Part shown: piece by piece, positions 1 through 10,788 of the stretch
Numbering within the stretch: position 1 is the first letter of the stretch
Layout of the letters: the number at the start of each line of letters is the position of its first letter
Assembly: GCA_949752795.1 (NCBI GenBank)
Contig: CATKHW010000549.1
Span: 434,001 to 498,000, forward strand
Length of the DNA: 64,000 nt
From: Hyperoodon ampullatus
Lineage: Eukaryota; Chordata; Mammalia; Artiodactyla; Ziphiidae
Reading direction: 5' to 3'
The notes under the pieces: generated by a model
Told to the model about the DNA's origin: nothing
Databases searched by the model: none
What the model saw: the letters and a program-made list of their open reading frames with translations, nothing else
Made by a program: the position numbers and the translations under genes

Positions 1-358
1 GAGAACCAATGAGAGAGTAGCTGTTAGGCATTTGGACGGGCACATATAACTGTAATTTCCCGGCAGGAAGAAGTTAACCAAAGTCTCAGACTCCCACCGG
101 GAACCAGCATAAGTCCTGAACCAAAATTTTGGACTTGCGGTCAGCTCACAAAAAACGAGTTGAAAAATGGAGCTCAGGGGCACAGCAATTCACAAACTGG
201 CCGAGTAATAAAAGACAACTATCGTCCAAAAATCTGTTGAGGGAAGGCAACGAGGCGGACTTGAAAGCGAGGCAGAATAGCAGGAAACAGATTTCAAGAG
301 GTACGTTGGAATCACCTTTAAAGCACAGGAAGAGGGGCACAACTTCGACAATGATGCA
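1..358 (+). repeat. Satellite unit U0 (partial, cut by window start)
   Basis: Last 358 bp of a unit, beginning in the non-L1 part at gagaaccaatgagagag. It has the shortened spacer gaagaagttaacc and 'ctcacaaaaaacgag', variants also found before the palindromes of U8, U12 and U15. Confidence 0.93.
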
Positions 359-1324
359 CTTGGCCAAAAAGGGCGTATGTGTTTTCTCCTGAATATATTC
401 AGGAGAAAACGCATACGCCCTTTTTGGCCAAGCAAGCAAGCGGGCAATGCAAATCTGCACTACAAAGAAGTATCACTTCCCACCGATCAAAAGGGACATC
501 CACAAAATGTGTAAAAACCAGAAAGGCAAGACAGGCCCTTGAGAACAGGGAGCCTTGTTATGCTGATGGGTGGGATGTAAATTGCCAACTGCCTGTCTGG
601 AGGAGTGTATTGTGTTCCCTAAAACAAGTAAACAACAGAGCTACAGAGCCAAGGGCACTTCCAGTCTAGGGAATATACCTTCGGAAAACTGAAAATCAAT
701 AAGACAGAGCCCCCCCAAAATTTAGGGCTGCACTACTTACAAGGACCTCAACTTGGGTACACCTTAAATATCCCAGGAAATATAAAAATGGTTCAAAAAA
801 TTGTGGTACTTACGTACGATGGAATATCCCTCAGCCATGAAATCAATGTCATAAGACCAGTAGCAGCAAAATGGGTGGATTCAGGTACGATGATTCTAAG
901 TGAAATAAGTCACACAGAAAAAGAAACTTATCATAAGATATCACTTATGAAGATCCTGTAAACATGGCTACACTTGAACTGAGTTAGGAAAGTGAACAGT
1001 GTCTCACATTTAGAAAACACTCTTATGCCTGCTTAATGGGGAAGGTGAGGTGGGATGATGCATAAAACAAGAGTTTGATATAAGCAGAGGTACCGTTCCA
1101 AAAACCAACTATGGAATAGACAAGACCTACACCTTCCTCAGTGAAAGGGACTCAAAACCCCATATTTCCCGCAGAGGAATATATCTGACTAGTAAGAATC
1201 TTAAAACCTATGTATTGATATGTCTCCGTAAGGGAATCAAGTGTGTCTAGACTGGCATAAACATGGCAGCGAGAATCAGCTCAAACCCACTATAAAAACG
1301 AATTTCAAAAATAAAACAAAAAAA
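129..1324 (+). mobile_element. LINE-1 3' fragment inside a satellite unit (typical copy)
   Basis: Representative of the L1-derived part of every unit. In order: a stretch like L1 ORF2 upstream of the palindrome; the palindrome at 359-432; then 'atgcaaat..gcactac..tatcac', a bend well known from L1 ORF2; then the frame with PLWR; then the block 'gtggtac..tacgatggaatat'. Next comes a 3'-UTR-like part containing 'agaaaacactcttatg' and 'gaatcttaaaacctatg', and an A-rich tail ending near 1324. Alignment is against L1 as I remember it, not a search. It is truncated at the 5' end, has frameshifts and cannot encode ORF2p. The exact 5' limit of homology is uncertain by perhaps 50-100 bp. Confidence 0.75.
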
Positions 1325-2097
1325 CTGGGAAATTCTTTACAATTCCTTCATGGTCTCTGATGAAACCTGGAATGACCCTATCTACAATGACAGCTGGATG
1401 TGGCATAAGGAGGGACACTTGGGACTGAGACGATTGGTGAGATTGGGTGAGCAAATGCAGACCCTTTAAAGCACAAATGCCTGGCACCCATTCCATGGGT
1501 CCCAACTCTCCAGGTTGAAGGGAATATTACTACAGCAATAACATGTACGCGAATCCTAGAGAATGGACACACTGTGAATACGAAAGTTTTCTAAAACTCA
1601 ACGAATAGTCCCTCTCCTGGTGCTCCGGTTTGACTTTCCATCTGCTTTACTATCAACCTCCCAACTTGGAGAGACAGCCCCTTTAACCTCCTGGTTCGCA
1701 CAGATTTCCAATTTGGCAGAGGATGAAAGGGAAGAGGGAGAACCAATGAGAGAGTAGCTGTTAGGCATTTGGACGGGCACATATCACTGTAATTTCCCGG
1801 CAGGAAGAAGAATTAACCAAAGTCTCAGTCCCCAACCGGGAACCAGCATAGGTCCTGAACCAAAATGTTGGACTTTCGGTCAGCTCACCAAAAACGAGTT
1901 GAAAAATGGAGCTCAGGGGCACAGCAATTCACAAACTGGCCGAGTAATAAAGGACAACTATCGTCCAAAAATCTGTTGAGGGAAGGCAGCGAGGCGGACT
2001 TGAGAGCGAGGCAGAATAGCAGGAAACAGATTTCAAGAGGTATGTTGGAATCGCCTTTAAAGCACAGGAAGAGGGGCACAACTTCGACAATGATGCC
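359..2097 (+). repeat. Satellite unit U1 (1,739 bp)
   Basis: Palindrome 359-432 has one mismatch (gtatgtg, left arm). The 3'-UTR-like part carries tgggatgatgcataaaac with aagagtttg, shared with U14, U15 and U16, and aagcagaggtaccg, shared with U16. The ORF2-like frame start differs (ttcggaaaac). Confidence 0.95.
1325..1880. repeat. Non-L1 part of the satellite unit (typical copy)
   Basis: About 550 bp between the A-rich L1 tail and the next L1-like start, present in every unit. It begins 'ctgggaaattctttac' and includes 'cattccatgggtccc' and 'gagaaccaatgagagag'. I do not recognise its origin. All reading frames are short and mostly start at non-ATG codons, and no RNA gene fold or promoter stands out. 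It may be another old repeat or flanking DNA captured with the L1 when the tandem unit first formed. Confidence 0.6.
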
Positions 2098-3835
2098 CTT
2101 GGCCAAAAAGGGCGTATGCATTTTCTCCTGAATATATTCAGGAGAAAACGCATACGCCCTTTTTGGCCAAGCAAGCAAGCGGGCAATGCAAATCTGCACT
2201 ACAAAGGAGTATCACTTCCCACCGGTCAAAAGGGACATCCACAAAATGTGTAAAAACCAGAAAGGCAAGACAGGCCCTGGAGAACAGGGAGCCTTGTTAT
2301 GCTGATGGGCGGGATGTAAATTGCCAACTGCCACTCTGGAGGGGTAAATTGTGTTCCCTAAAACAAGTAAAGAACAGAGCTACAGAGCCAAGGGCACTTC
2401 CAGTCTAGGGAATATACCTTGGGAAAACTGAAAATCAATAAGACAGAGCCACCCCAAAATTTAGGGCTGCACTGCTTACAAGGACCTCAACTTGGGTACA
2501 CCTTAAATATCCCAGGAAATATAAAAATGGTTCAAAATATTGTGGTACTTACGTACGATGGAATATCCCTCAGCCATGAAATCAATGTCATAAGACCAGT
2601 AGCAGCAAAATGGGTGGATTCAGGTACGATGATTCTAAGTGAAATAAGTCACACAGAAAAAGAAACTTATCATAAGATATCACTTATGAAGATCCTGTAA
2701 ACATGGCTACACTTGAACTGAGTTATTAAAGAGAAGAGTGTCTCACATTTAGAAAACACTCTTATGCCTGCTTAAGGGGGAAGGAGAGGTGGGGTGATGC
2801 ATAAAACCAGAGTTTGCTATAAGCACATGTACCGTTCCAAAAACCAACTATGGAATAGACAAGACCTACACCTTCCTCAGTGAAAGGGACTCAAAACCCC
2901 ATATTTCCCGCAGAGGAATATATCTGGCTAGTAAGAATCTTAAAACCTATGTATTGATATGTCTCCGTGAGGGAATCAAGTGTGTCTAGACTGGCATAAA
3001 CATGGCAGCGAGAATCAGCTCAAACCCACTATAAAAAGGAATTTCAAAAACAAAACAAAAAACTGGGAAATTCTTTACAATTCCTTCAGGGTCTCTGATG
3101 AAACCTGGAATGGCCCTATCTACAATGACAGATGGATGTGGCATAAGGAGGGATACTTTGGACTGAGAGGATTGGTGAGATTGGGTGAGCAAATGCAGAC
3201 ACTTTAAAGCACAAATACCTGGCACCCATTCCATGGGTCACAACTCTCCAGGTTGAAGGGAATATTACTACAGCTATAACATGTACAGGAAACCTAGAGA
3301 ACGGACACACTGTGAATACGAAAGGTTTCTAAAACTCTACGAATAGTCGCTCTCCTGGAACTCCGGTTTGACTTTCCATTTGCTTTACTATAAACCTCCC
3401 AACTTGGAGAGACAGCCCCTTTAACCTCCTGGTTCGCACAGGTTGCCAATTTGGCAGAGGATGAAAGGGAAGAGGGAGAACCAATGAGAGAGTAGCTGTT
3501 AGGCACTTGGACGGGCACATATCACTGTAATTTCCCAGCAGGAAGAAGAATTATCCAAAGTCTCAGCCCCCTACCGGGAACCAGCATAGGTCCTGAACCA
3601 AAATTTTGGACTTGCGGTCAGCTCACCAAAAACGAGTTGAAAAATGGAGCTCAGGGGCACAGCAATTCACAAACTGGCCGAGTAATAAAGGACAACTATC
3701 GTCCAAAAATCTGTTGAGGGAAGGCAACGAGGCGGACTTGAAAGCGAGGCAGAATAGCAGGAAACAGATTTCAAGAGGTACGTTGGAATCGCCTTTAAAG
3801 CACAGGAAGAGGGGCACAACTTCGACAATGATGCA
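2098..3835 (+). repeat. Satellite unit U2 (1,738 bp)
   Basis: Palindrome 2098-2171 has one left-arm mismatch (gtatgcat). From about 3.05 kb it carries private variants such as gggtcacaact (3235) that recur in U3 at +1,739 bp, so its second half belongs to a local duplication. Confidence 0.95.
3778..3794 (+). other. Degenerate CENP-B-box-like site (reference copy)
   Basis: The 17-mer gtacgttggaatcgcct lies 42 bp before the palindrome and is kept in most array units. Against the CENP-B pattern NTTCGNNNNANNCGGGN it matches six of the nine key bases: TACG instead of TTCG, the A, and CGCC instead of CGGG. The inner stretch cgttggaa is identical to the box. The diverged units near the minisatellite read acattgg or aaattgg here. 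Binding is doubtful with three key mismatches. Confidence 0.3.
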
Positions 3836-3909
3836 CTTGGCCAAAAAGGGCGTATGCGTTTTCTCCTGAATATATTCAGGAGAAAACGCATACGCCCTTT
3901 TTGGCCAAG
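3836..3909. repeat. 74-bp perfect palindrome (reference copy)
   Basis: Two 37-bp arms with no spacer; the centre is ctcctgaatatattcaggag. The outer ends are cttggccaaaaag on the left and ctttttggccaag on the right. Every satellite unit carries this element. By eye it is perfect over 74 bp in U3, U4, U5, U7, U9, U11, U13, U15, U18, U24 and U27, and has from one to several mismatches in the others. It interrupts the L1 ORF2-like sequence and explains why both strands show the same short peptides near it. It could extrude as a cruciform or fold as a hairpin in single-stranded DNA or RNA; no function is shown. Confidence 0.95.
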
Positions 3910-5574
3910 CAAGCAAGCGGGCAATGCAAATCTGCACTACAAAGTAGTATCACATCCCACCGGTCAAAAGGGACATCCACAAAATGTGTAAAAACCAGAA
4001 AGGCAAGACAGGCCCTGGAGAACAGGGAGCCTTGTTATGCTGATGGGCCGGATGTAAATTGCCAACTGCCGCTCTTGAGGCGTACATTGTGTTCCCTAAA
4101 ACAAGTAAAGAACAGAGCTACAGAGCCAAGGGCACTTCCAGTCTAGGGAATATACCTTGGGAAAACTGAAAATCAATAAGACAGAGCCACCCCAAAATTT
4201 AATGCTGCACTGCTTACAAGGACCTCAACTTGGGTACACATTAAATATCCCAGGAAATATTAAAATGGTTCAAAAAATTTTGGTACCTACGTACGATGGA
4301 ATATCCCTCAGCCATGAAATCAATGTCATAAGACCAGTAGCAGCAAAATGGGTGGATTCAGGTACGATGATTCTAAGTGAAATAAGTCACACAGAAAAAG
4401 AAACTTATCATAAGATATCACTTATGAAGATCCTGTAAACATGGCTACACTTGAACTGAGTTAGGAAAGAGAACAGAGTCTGACATTTAGAAAACACTCT
4501 TATGCCTGCTTAAGGGGTAAGGAGAGGTTGGGTGATGCATAAAACCAGAGTTTGATATAAGCACAGGTACCGTTCCAAAAACCAACTATGGAATAGACAA
4601 GACCTAAACCTTCCTCAGTGAAAGGGACTCAAAACCCCATATTTCCCGCAGAGGAATATATCTGACTAGTAAGGATCTTAAAACCTATGTATTGATATGT
4701 CTCCGTAAGGGAATCAAGTGTGTCTAGACTGGCATAAACATGGCAGCGAGAATCAGCTCAAACCCACTATAAAAAGGAATTTCAAAAACAAAACAAAAAA
4801 ACTGGGAAATTCTTTACAATTCCTTCAGGGTCTCTGATGAAACCTGGAATGGCCCTATCTACAATGACAGATGGATGTGGCATAAGGAGGGATACTTTGG
4901 ACTGAGAGGATTGGTGAGATTGGGTGAGCAAATGCAGACACTTTAAAGCACAAATACCTGGCACCCATTCCATGGGTCACAACTCTCCAGGTTGAAGGGA
5001 ATATTACTACAGCTATAACATGTACAGGAAACCTAGAGAATGGACACACTGTGAATACGAAAGGTTTCTAAAACTCTACGAATAGTCGCTCTCCTGGAAC
5101 TCCGGTTTGACTTTCCATTTGCTTTACTATAAACCTCCCAACTTGGAGAGACAGCCCCTTTAACCTCCTGGTTCGCACAGGTTGCCAATTTGGCAGAGGA
5201 TGAAAGGGAAGAGGGAGAACCAATGAGAGAGTAGCTGTTAGGCACTTGGACGGGCACATATCACTGTAATTTCCCAGCAGGAAGAAGAATTATCCAAAGT
5301 CTCAGCCCCCTACCGGGAACCAGCATAGGTCCTGAACCAAAATTTTGGACTTGCGGTCAGCTCACCAAAAACGAGGTGAAAAATGGAGCTCAGGGGCACA
5401 GCAATTCACAAACTGGCCGAGTAATAAAGGACAACTATCGTCCAAAAATCGGTTGAGGGAAGGCAACGAGGCGGACTTGAAAGCGAGGCAGAATAGCAGG
5501 AAACAGATTTCAAGAGGTACGTTGGAATCGCCTTTAAAGCACAGGAAGAGGGGCACAACTTCGACAATGATGCA
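3836..5574 (+). repeat. Satellite unit U3 (1,739 bp)
   Basis: Perfect palindrome 3836-3909. It has agtagtatcacatccc after the palindrome and aatgctgcactgc in the ORF2-like part, both repeated in U4. It is nearly identical to the neighbouring sequence 1,739 bp away on each side, marking a recent unit duplication. Confidence 0.95.
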
Positions 5575-7312
5575 CTTGGCCAAAAAGGGCGTATGCGTTT
5601 TCTCCTGAATATATTCAGGAGAAAACGCATACGCCCTTTTTGGCCAAGCAAGCAAGCGAGCAATGCAAATCTGCACTACAAAGTAGTATCACATCCCACC
5701 GGTCAAAAGGGATATCCACAAAATGTGTAAAAACCAGAAAGGCAAGACAGGCCCTGGAGAACAGGGAGCCTTGTTATGCTGATGGGCGGGATGTAAATTG
5801 CCAACTGCCGCTCTTGAGGCGTACATTGTGTTCCCTAAAACAAGTAAAGAACAGAGCTACAGAGCCAAGGGCACTTCCAGTCTAGGGAATATACCTTGGG
5901 AAAACTGAAAATCAATAAGACAGAGCCACCGCAAAATTTAATGCTGCACTGCTTACAAGGACCTCAACTTGGGTACACATTAAATATCCCAGGAAATATT
6001 AAAATGGTTCAAAAAATTTTGGTACCTACGTACGATGGAATATCCCTCAGCCATGAAATCAATGTCATAAGACCAGTAGCAGCAAAATGGGTGGATTCAG
6101 GTACGATGATTCTAAGTGAAATAAGTCACACAGAAAAAGAAACTTATCATAAGATATCACTTATGAAGATCCTGTAAACATGGCTACACTTGAACTGAGT
6201 TAGGAAAGAGAACAGAGTCTGACATTTAGAAAACACTCTTATGCCTGCTTAAGGGGGAAGGAGAGGTTGGTTGATGCATAAAACCAGAGTTTGATATAAG
6301 CACAGGTACCGTTCCAAAAACCAACTATGGAATAGACAAGACCTACACCTTCCTCAGTGAATGGGACTCAAAACCCCATATTTCCCGCAGAGGAATATAT
6401 CTGACTAGTAAGGATCTTAAAACCTATGTATTGATATGTCTCCGTAAGGGAATCAAGTGTGTCTACACTGGCATAAACATGGCAGCGAGAATCAGCTCAA
6501 ACCCACTATAAAAAGGAATTTCAAAAACAAAACAAAAAAACTGGGAAATTCTTTACAATTCCTTCAGGGTCTCTGATGAAACCTGGAATGACCCTATCTA
6601 CATTGACAGCCGGATGTGGCATAAGGAGGGACACTTGGGACTGAGACGATTGTTGAGATTGTGTGAGCAAATGCAGACCCATTAAAGCACAAATGCCTGG
6701 CACACATTCCATGGGTCCCAACTCTCGAGGTTGAAGGGAATATTACTACAGCTATAACATGTACGGGAAACCTAGAGAACGGACACACTGTGAATACGAA
6801 AGGTTTCTAAAACTCAACGAATAGTCCCTCTCCTGGTGCTCCAGTTTTATTTTCCATCTGCTTTACTATCAACCTCCCAACTTGGAGAGACAGCCCCTTT
6901 AACCTCCTGGTTCGCACAGGTTTCCAATTTGGCAGAGGATGAAAGGGAAGAGGGAGAACCAATGAGAGCGTAGCTGTTAGGCATTTGGACGGGCACATAT
7001 CACTGTAATTTCCCGGCAGGAAGAAGAATTAACCAAAGTCTCAACCCCCACCGGGGACCAGCAGAGGTCCTGAACCAAAATGTTGGACTTGCGGTCAGCT
7101 CACCAAAAACGAGTTGAAAAATGGAGCTCAGGGGCACAGCAATTCACAAACTGGCCAAGTAATAAAAGACAACTATCGTCCAAAAATCTGTTGAGGGAAG
7201 GCAACGAGGTGGACTTGAAAGCGAGGCAGAATAGCAGGAAACAGATTTCAAGAGGTACGTTGGAATCGCCTTTAAAGCACAGGAAGAGGGGCACAACTTC
7301 GACAATGATGCA
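5575..7312 (+). repeat. Satellite unit U4 (1,738 bp; HOR I, position 1)
   Basis: Perfect palindrome 5575-5648. The first about 300 bp matches U3; the remainder matches U8. It contains gattgttgag at 6648 and ccagttttatt at 6841. Confidence 0.95.
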
Positions 7313-9049
7313 CTTGGCCAAAAAGGGCGTATGCGTTTTCTCCTGAATATATTCAGGAGAAAACGCATACGCCCTTTTTGGCCAAGCAAGCAAGCGGGCA
7401 ATGCAAATCCGCACTACAAAGAAGTATCACTTCCCACTGGTCAAAAGGGACATCCACAAAATGTGTAAAAACCAGAAAGGCAAGACAGGCCCTGGAGAAC
7501 AGGGAGCCTTGTTATGCTGATGGGCGGGATGTAAATTGCCAACTGTCTCTGTGGAGGAGTACATTGTGTTCCCTAAAACAAGTAAAGAACAGAGCTACAG
7601 AGCCAAGGGCACTTCCAGTCTGGGGAATATACCTTGGGAAAACTGAAAATCAATAAGACAGAGCCACCCCAAAATTTAGGGCTGCACTGCTTACAAGGAT
7701 CTCAACTTGGGTTCACGTTAAATATCCCAGGAAATATAAAAATGGTTCAATAAATTGTGGTACTTACGTACGATGGAATATCCCTCAGCCATGAAATCAA
7801 TGTCATAAGACCAGTAGCAGCAAAATGGGTGGATTCAGGTACGATGATTCTAAGTGAAATAAGTCACACAGAAAAAGAAACTTATCATAAGATATCACTT
7901 ATGAAGGTCCTGTAAACATGGCTACATTTGAACTGAGTTAGGAAAGAGAACAGTGTCTCACATTTAGAAAACACTCTTATGCCTGCTTAAGGGGGAAGGA
8001 GAGGTTGGGTGATGCATAAAACCAGAGTTTGATATAAGCACAGGTACCGTTCCAAAAACCAACTATGGAATAGACAAGACCTACACCTTCCTCAGTGACA
8101 GGGACTCAAAACCCCATATTTCCCGCAGAGGAATATATCTGACTAGTAAGGATCTTAAAACCTATGTATTGATATGTCTCCGTAAGGGAATCAAGTGTGT
8201 CTACACTGGCATAAACATGGCAGCGAGAATCAGCTCAAACCCACTATAAAAAGGAATTTCAAAAACAAAACAAAAAAACTGGGAAATTCTTTACAATTCC
8301 TTCAGGGTCTCTGATGAAACCTGGAATGACCCTATCTACAATGACAGCTGGATGTGGCATAAGGAGGGACACTTGGGACTGAGACGATTGGTGAGATTGG
8401 GTGAGCAAATGCAGACCCATTAAAGCACAAATGCCTGGCACCCATTCCATGGGTCCCAACTCTCCAGGTTGAAGGGAATATTACTACAGCTATAACATGT
8501 ACGGGAAACCTAGAGAACGGACACACTGTGAATACGAAAGGTTTCTAAAACTCAACGAATAGTCCCTCTCCTGGTGCTCCGGTTTGACTTTCCATCTGCT
8601 TTACTATCAACCTCCCAACTTGGAGAGACAGCCCCTGTAACCTCCTGGTTCTCACAGGTTTCCAATTGGGCAGAGGATGAAACGGAAGAGGGAGAACCAA
8701 TGAGAGAGTAGCTGTTAGGCATTTGGACGGGCACATATCACTGTAATTTCCCGGCAGGAAGAAGAATTAACCAAAGTCTCAACCCCCACTGGGGACCAGC
8801 AGAGGTCCTGAACCAAAATGTTGGACTTGCGGTCAGCTCACCAAAAACGAGTTGAACAATGGAGCTAATGGGCACAGCAATTCACAAACTGGCCGAGTAA
8901 TAAAGGACAACTATCGTCCAAAAATCTGTTGAGGGAAGGCAACGAGGCGGACTTGAAAGCGAGGCAGAATAGCAGGAAACAGATTTAAGAGGTACGTTGG
9001 AATCGCCTTTAAAGCACAGGAAGAGGGGCACAACTTCGACAATGATGCA
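7313..9049 (+). repeat. Satellite unit U5 (1,737 bp; HOR I, position 2)
   Basis: Perfect palindrome 7313-7386. A tag-to-tgg change near 7621 opens the usual stop, so the PLWR-containing frame continues into GIYLGKTENQ, as the collinear L1 ORF2 frame would. It ends with gaacaatggagctaatg (8854) and a 1-nt deletion at about 8986. Confidence 0.94.
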
Positions 9050-10788
9050 CTTGGCCAAAAAGGGCGTATGTGTTTTCTCCTGAATATATTCAGGAGAAAA
9101 CGCATACGCCCTTTTTGGCCAAGCAAGCAAGCGGGCAATGCAAATCCGCACTACAAAGAAGTATCACTTCCCACTGGTCAAAAGGGACATCCACAAAATG
9201 TGTAAACACCAGAAAGGCAAGACAGGCCCTGGAGAACAGGGAGCCTTGTTATGCTGATGGGCGGGATGTAAATTGCCAACTGCCTCTCTGGAGGAGTACA
9301 TTGTGTTCCCTAAAACAAGTAAAGAACAGAGCTACAGAGCCAAGGGCACTTCCAGTCTAGGGAATATAACTTGGGAAAATTGAAAATCAATAAGACAGAG
9401 CCACCCCAAAATTTAGGGCTGCACTGCTTACAAGGACCTCAACTTAGGTACACCTTAAATATCCCAGGAAATATAAAAATGGTTCAAAAAATTGTGGTAC
9501 TTACGTACGATGGAATATCCCTCAGCCATGAAATCAATGTCATAAGACCAGTAGCAGCAAAATGGGTGGATTCAGGTACGATGATTCTAAGTGTAATAAG
9601 TCACACAGAAAAAGAAACTTATCATAAGATATCACTTATGAAGATCCTGTAAACATGGCTACATTTGAACTGAGTTAGGAAAGAGAACAGTGTCTCACAT
9701 TTAGAAAACACTCTTATGCCTGCTTAAGGGGGAAGGAGAGGTGGGGTGATGCATAAAACCAGAGTTTGATATAAGCACAGGTACCGTTCCAAAAACCAAC
9801 TATGGAATAGACAAGACCTACACCTTCCTCAGTGAAAGGGACTCAAAACCCCATATTTCCCGCAGAGGAATATATCTGACTAGTAAGAATCTTAAAACCT
9901 ATGGATTGATATGTCTCCGTGAGGGAATCAAGTGTGTCTTGACAGGCATAAACATGGCAGCGAGAATCAGCTCAAACCCACTATAAAAAGGAATTTCAAA
10001 AACAAAACAAAAAAACTGGGAAATTCTTTACAATTCCTTCAGGGTCTCTGATGAAACCTGGAATGACCCTCTCTACAATGACAGCTGGATGTGGCATAAG
10101 GAGGGACACTTGGGACTGAGACGATTGGTGAGATTGGGTGAGCAAATGCAGACCCTTTAAAGCAATAATGCCTGGCACCCATTCCATGGGTCCCAACTCT
10201 CCAGGTTGAAAGGAATATTACTACAGCTATAACATGTACGGGAATCCTAGAGAACGGACACACTGTGAATACGAAAGGTTTCTAAAACTCAACGAATAGT
10301 CCCTCTCCTGGTGTTCCGGTTTGACTTTCCATCTGCTTTACTATCAACCTCCCAACTTGGAGAGACAGCCCCTTTAACCTCCTGGTTCGCACAGGTTTCC
10401 AATTTGGCAGAGGATGAAAGGGAAGAGGGAGAACCAATGAGAGAGTAGCTGTTAGGCATTTGGACGGGCACATATCACTGTAATTTCCCGGCAGGAAGAA
10501 GAATTAACCAAAGTCTCAGCCCCCCACCGGGAAACAGCATAGGTCCTGAACCAAAATGTTGGACTTTCGGTCAGCTCACCAAAAACGAGTTGAAAAATGG
10601 AGCTCAGGGGCACAGCAATTCACAAACTGGCCGAGTAATAAAGGACAACAATCGTCCAAAAATCTGTTGAGGGAAGGCAACGAGGCGGACATGAGAGCGA
10701 GGCAGAATAGCAGGAAACAGATTTCAAGAGGTACGTTGGAATCGCCTTTAAAGCACAGGAAGAGGGGCACAACTTCGACAATGATGCA
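9050..10788 (+). repeat. Satellite unit U6 (1,739 bp; HOR I, position 3)
   Basis: Palindrome 9050-9123 has one left-arm mismatch. The non-L1 part has agcaataatgcctgg near 10,160, shared with U10. It ends with the gactttcggtcagc form. Confidence 0.95.

Noticed and set aside
359..432. Palindrome as terminal inverted repeats of a DNA transposon or as a transcription terminator
   Set aside because: The arms touch without any internal sequence or flanking target duplication, and there is no gene for it to terminate.
362..460. Matching peptides on both strands (RFLLNIFRRK type) as overlapping genes
   Set aside because: They are the automatic result of the 74-bp palindrome being read on either strand.
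129..1324. Intact or mobile LINE-1
   Set aside because: Only the 3' end is present, frames are shifted, the palindrome interrupts it, and it is arrayed as satellite.
1291..1324. TATA box or promoter at actataaaaa
   Set aside because: It fits the A-rich L1 3' tail better, and nothing downstream looks transcribed.
2419..2700. A 93-codon + frame recurring in about 19 satellite units, as a possible conserved protein gene
   Set aside because: It begins with TTG, not ATG. It is the L1 ORF2-like segment, kept open only because the units are near-identical. U18, U21, U22, U24, U28 and U29 break it, and there is no promoter or RNA evidence.
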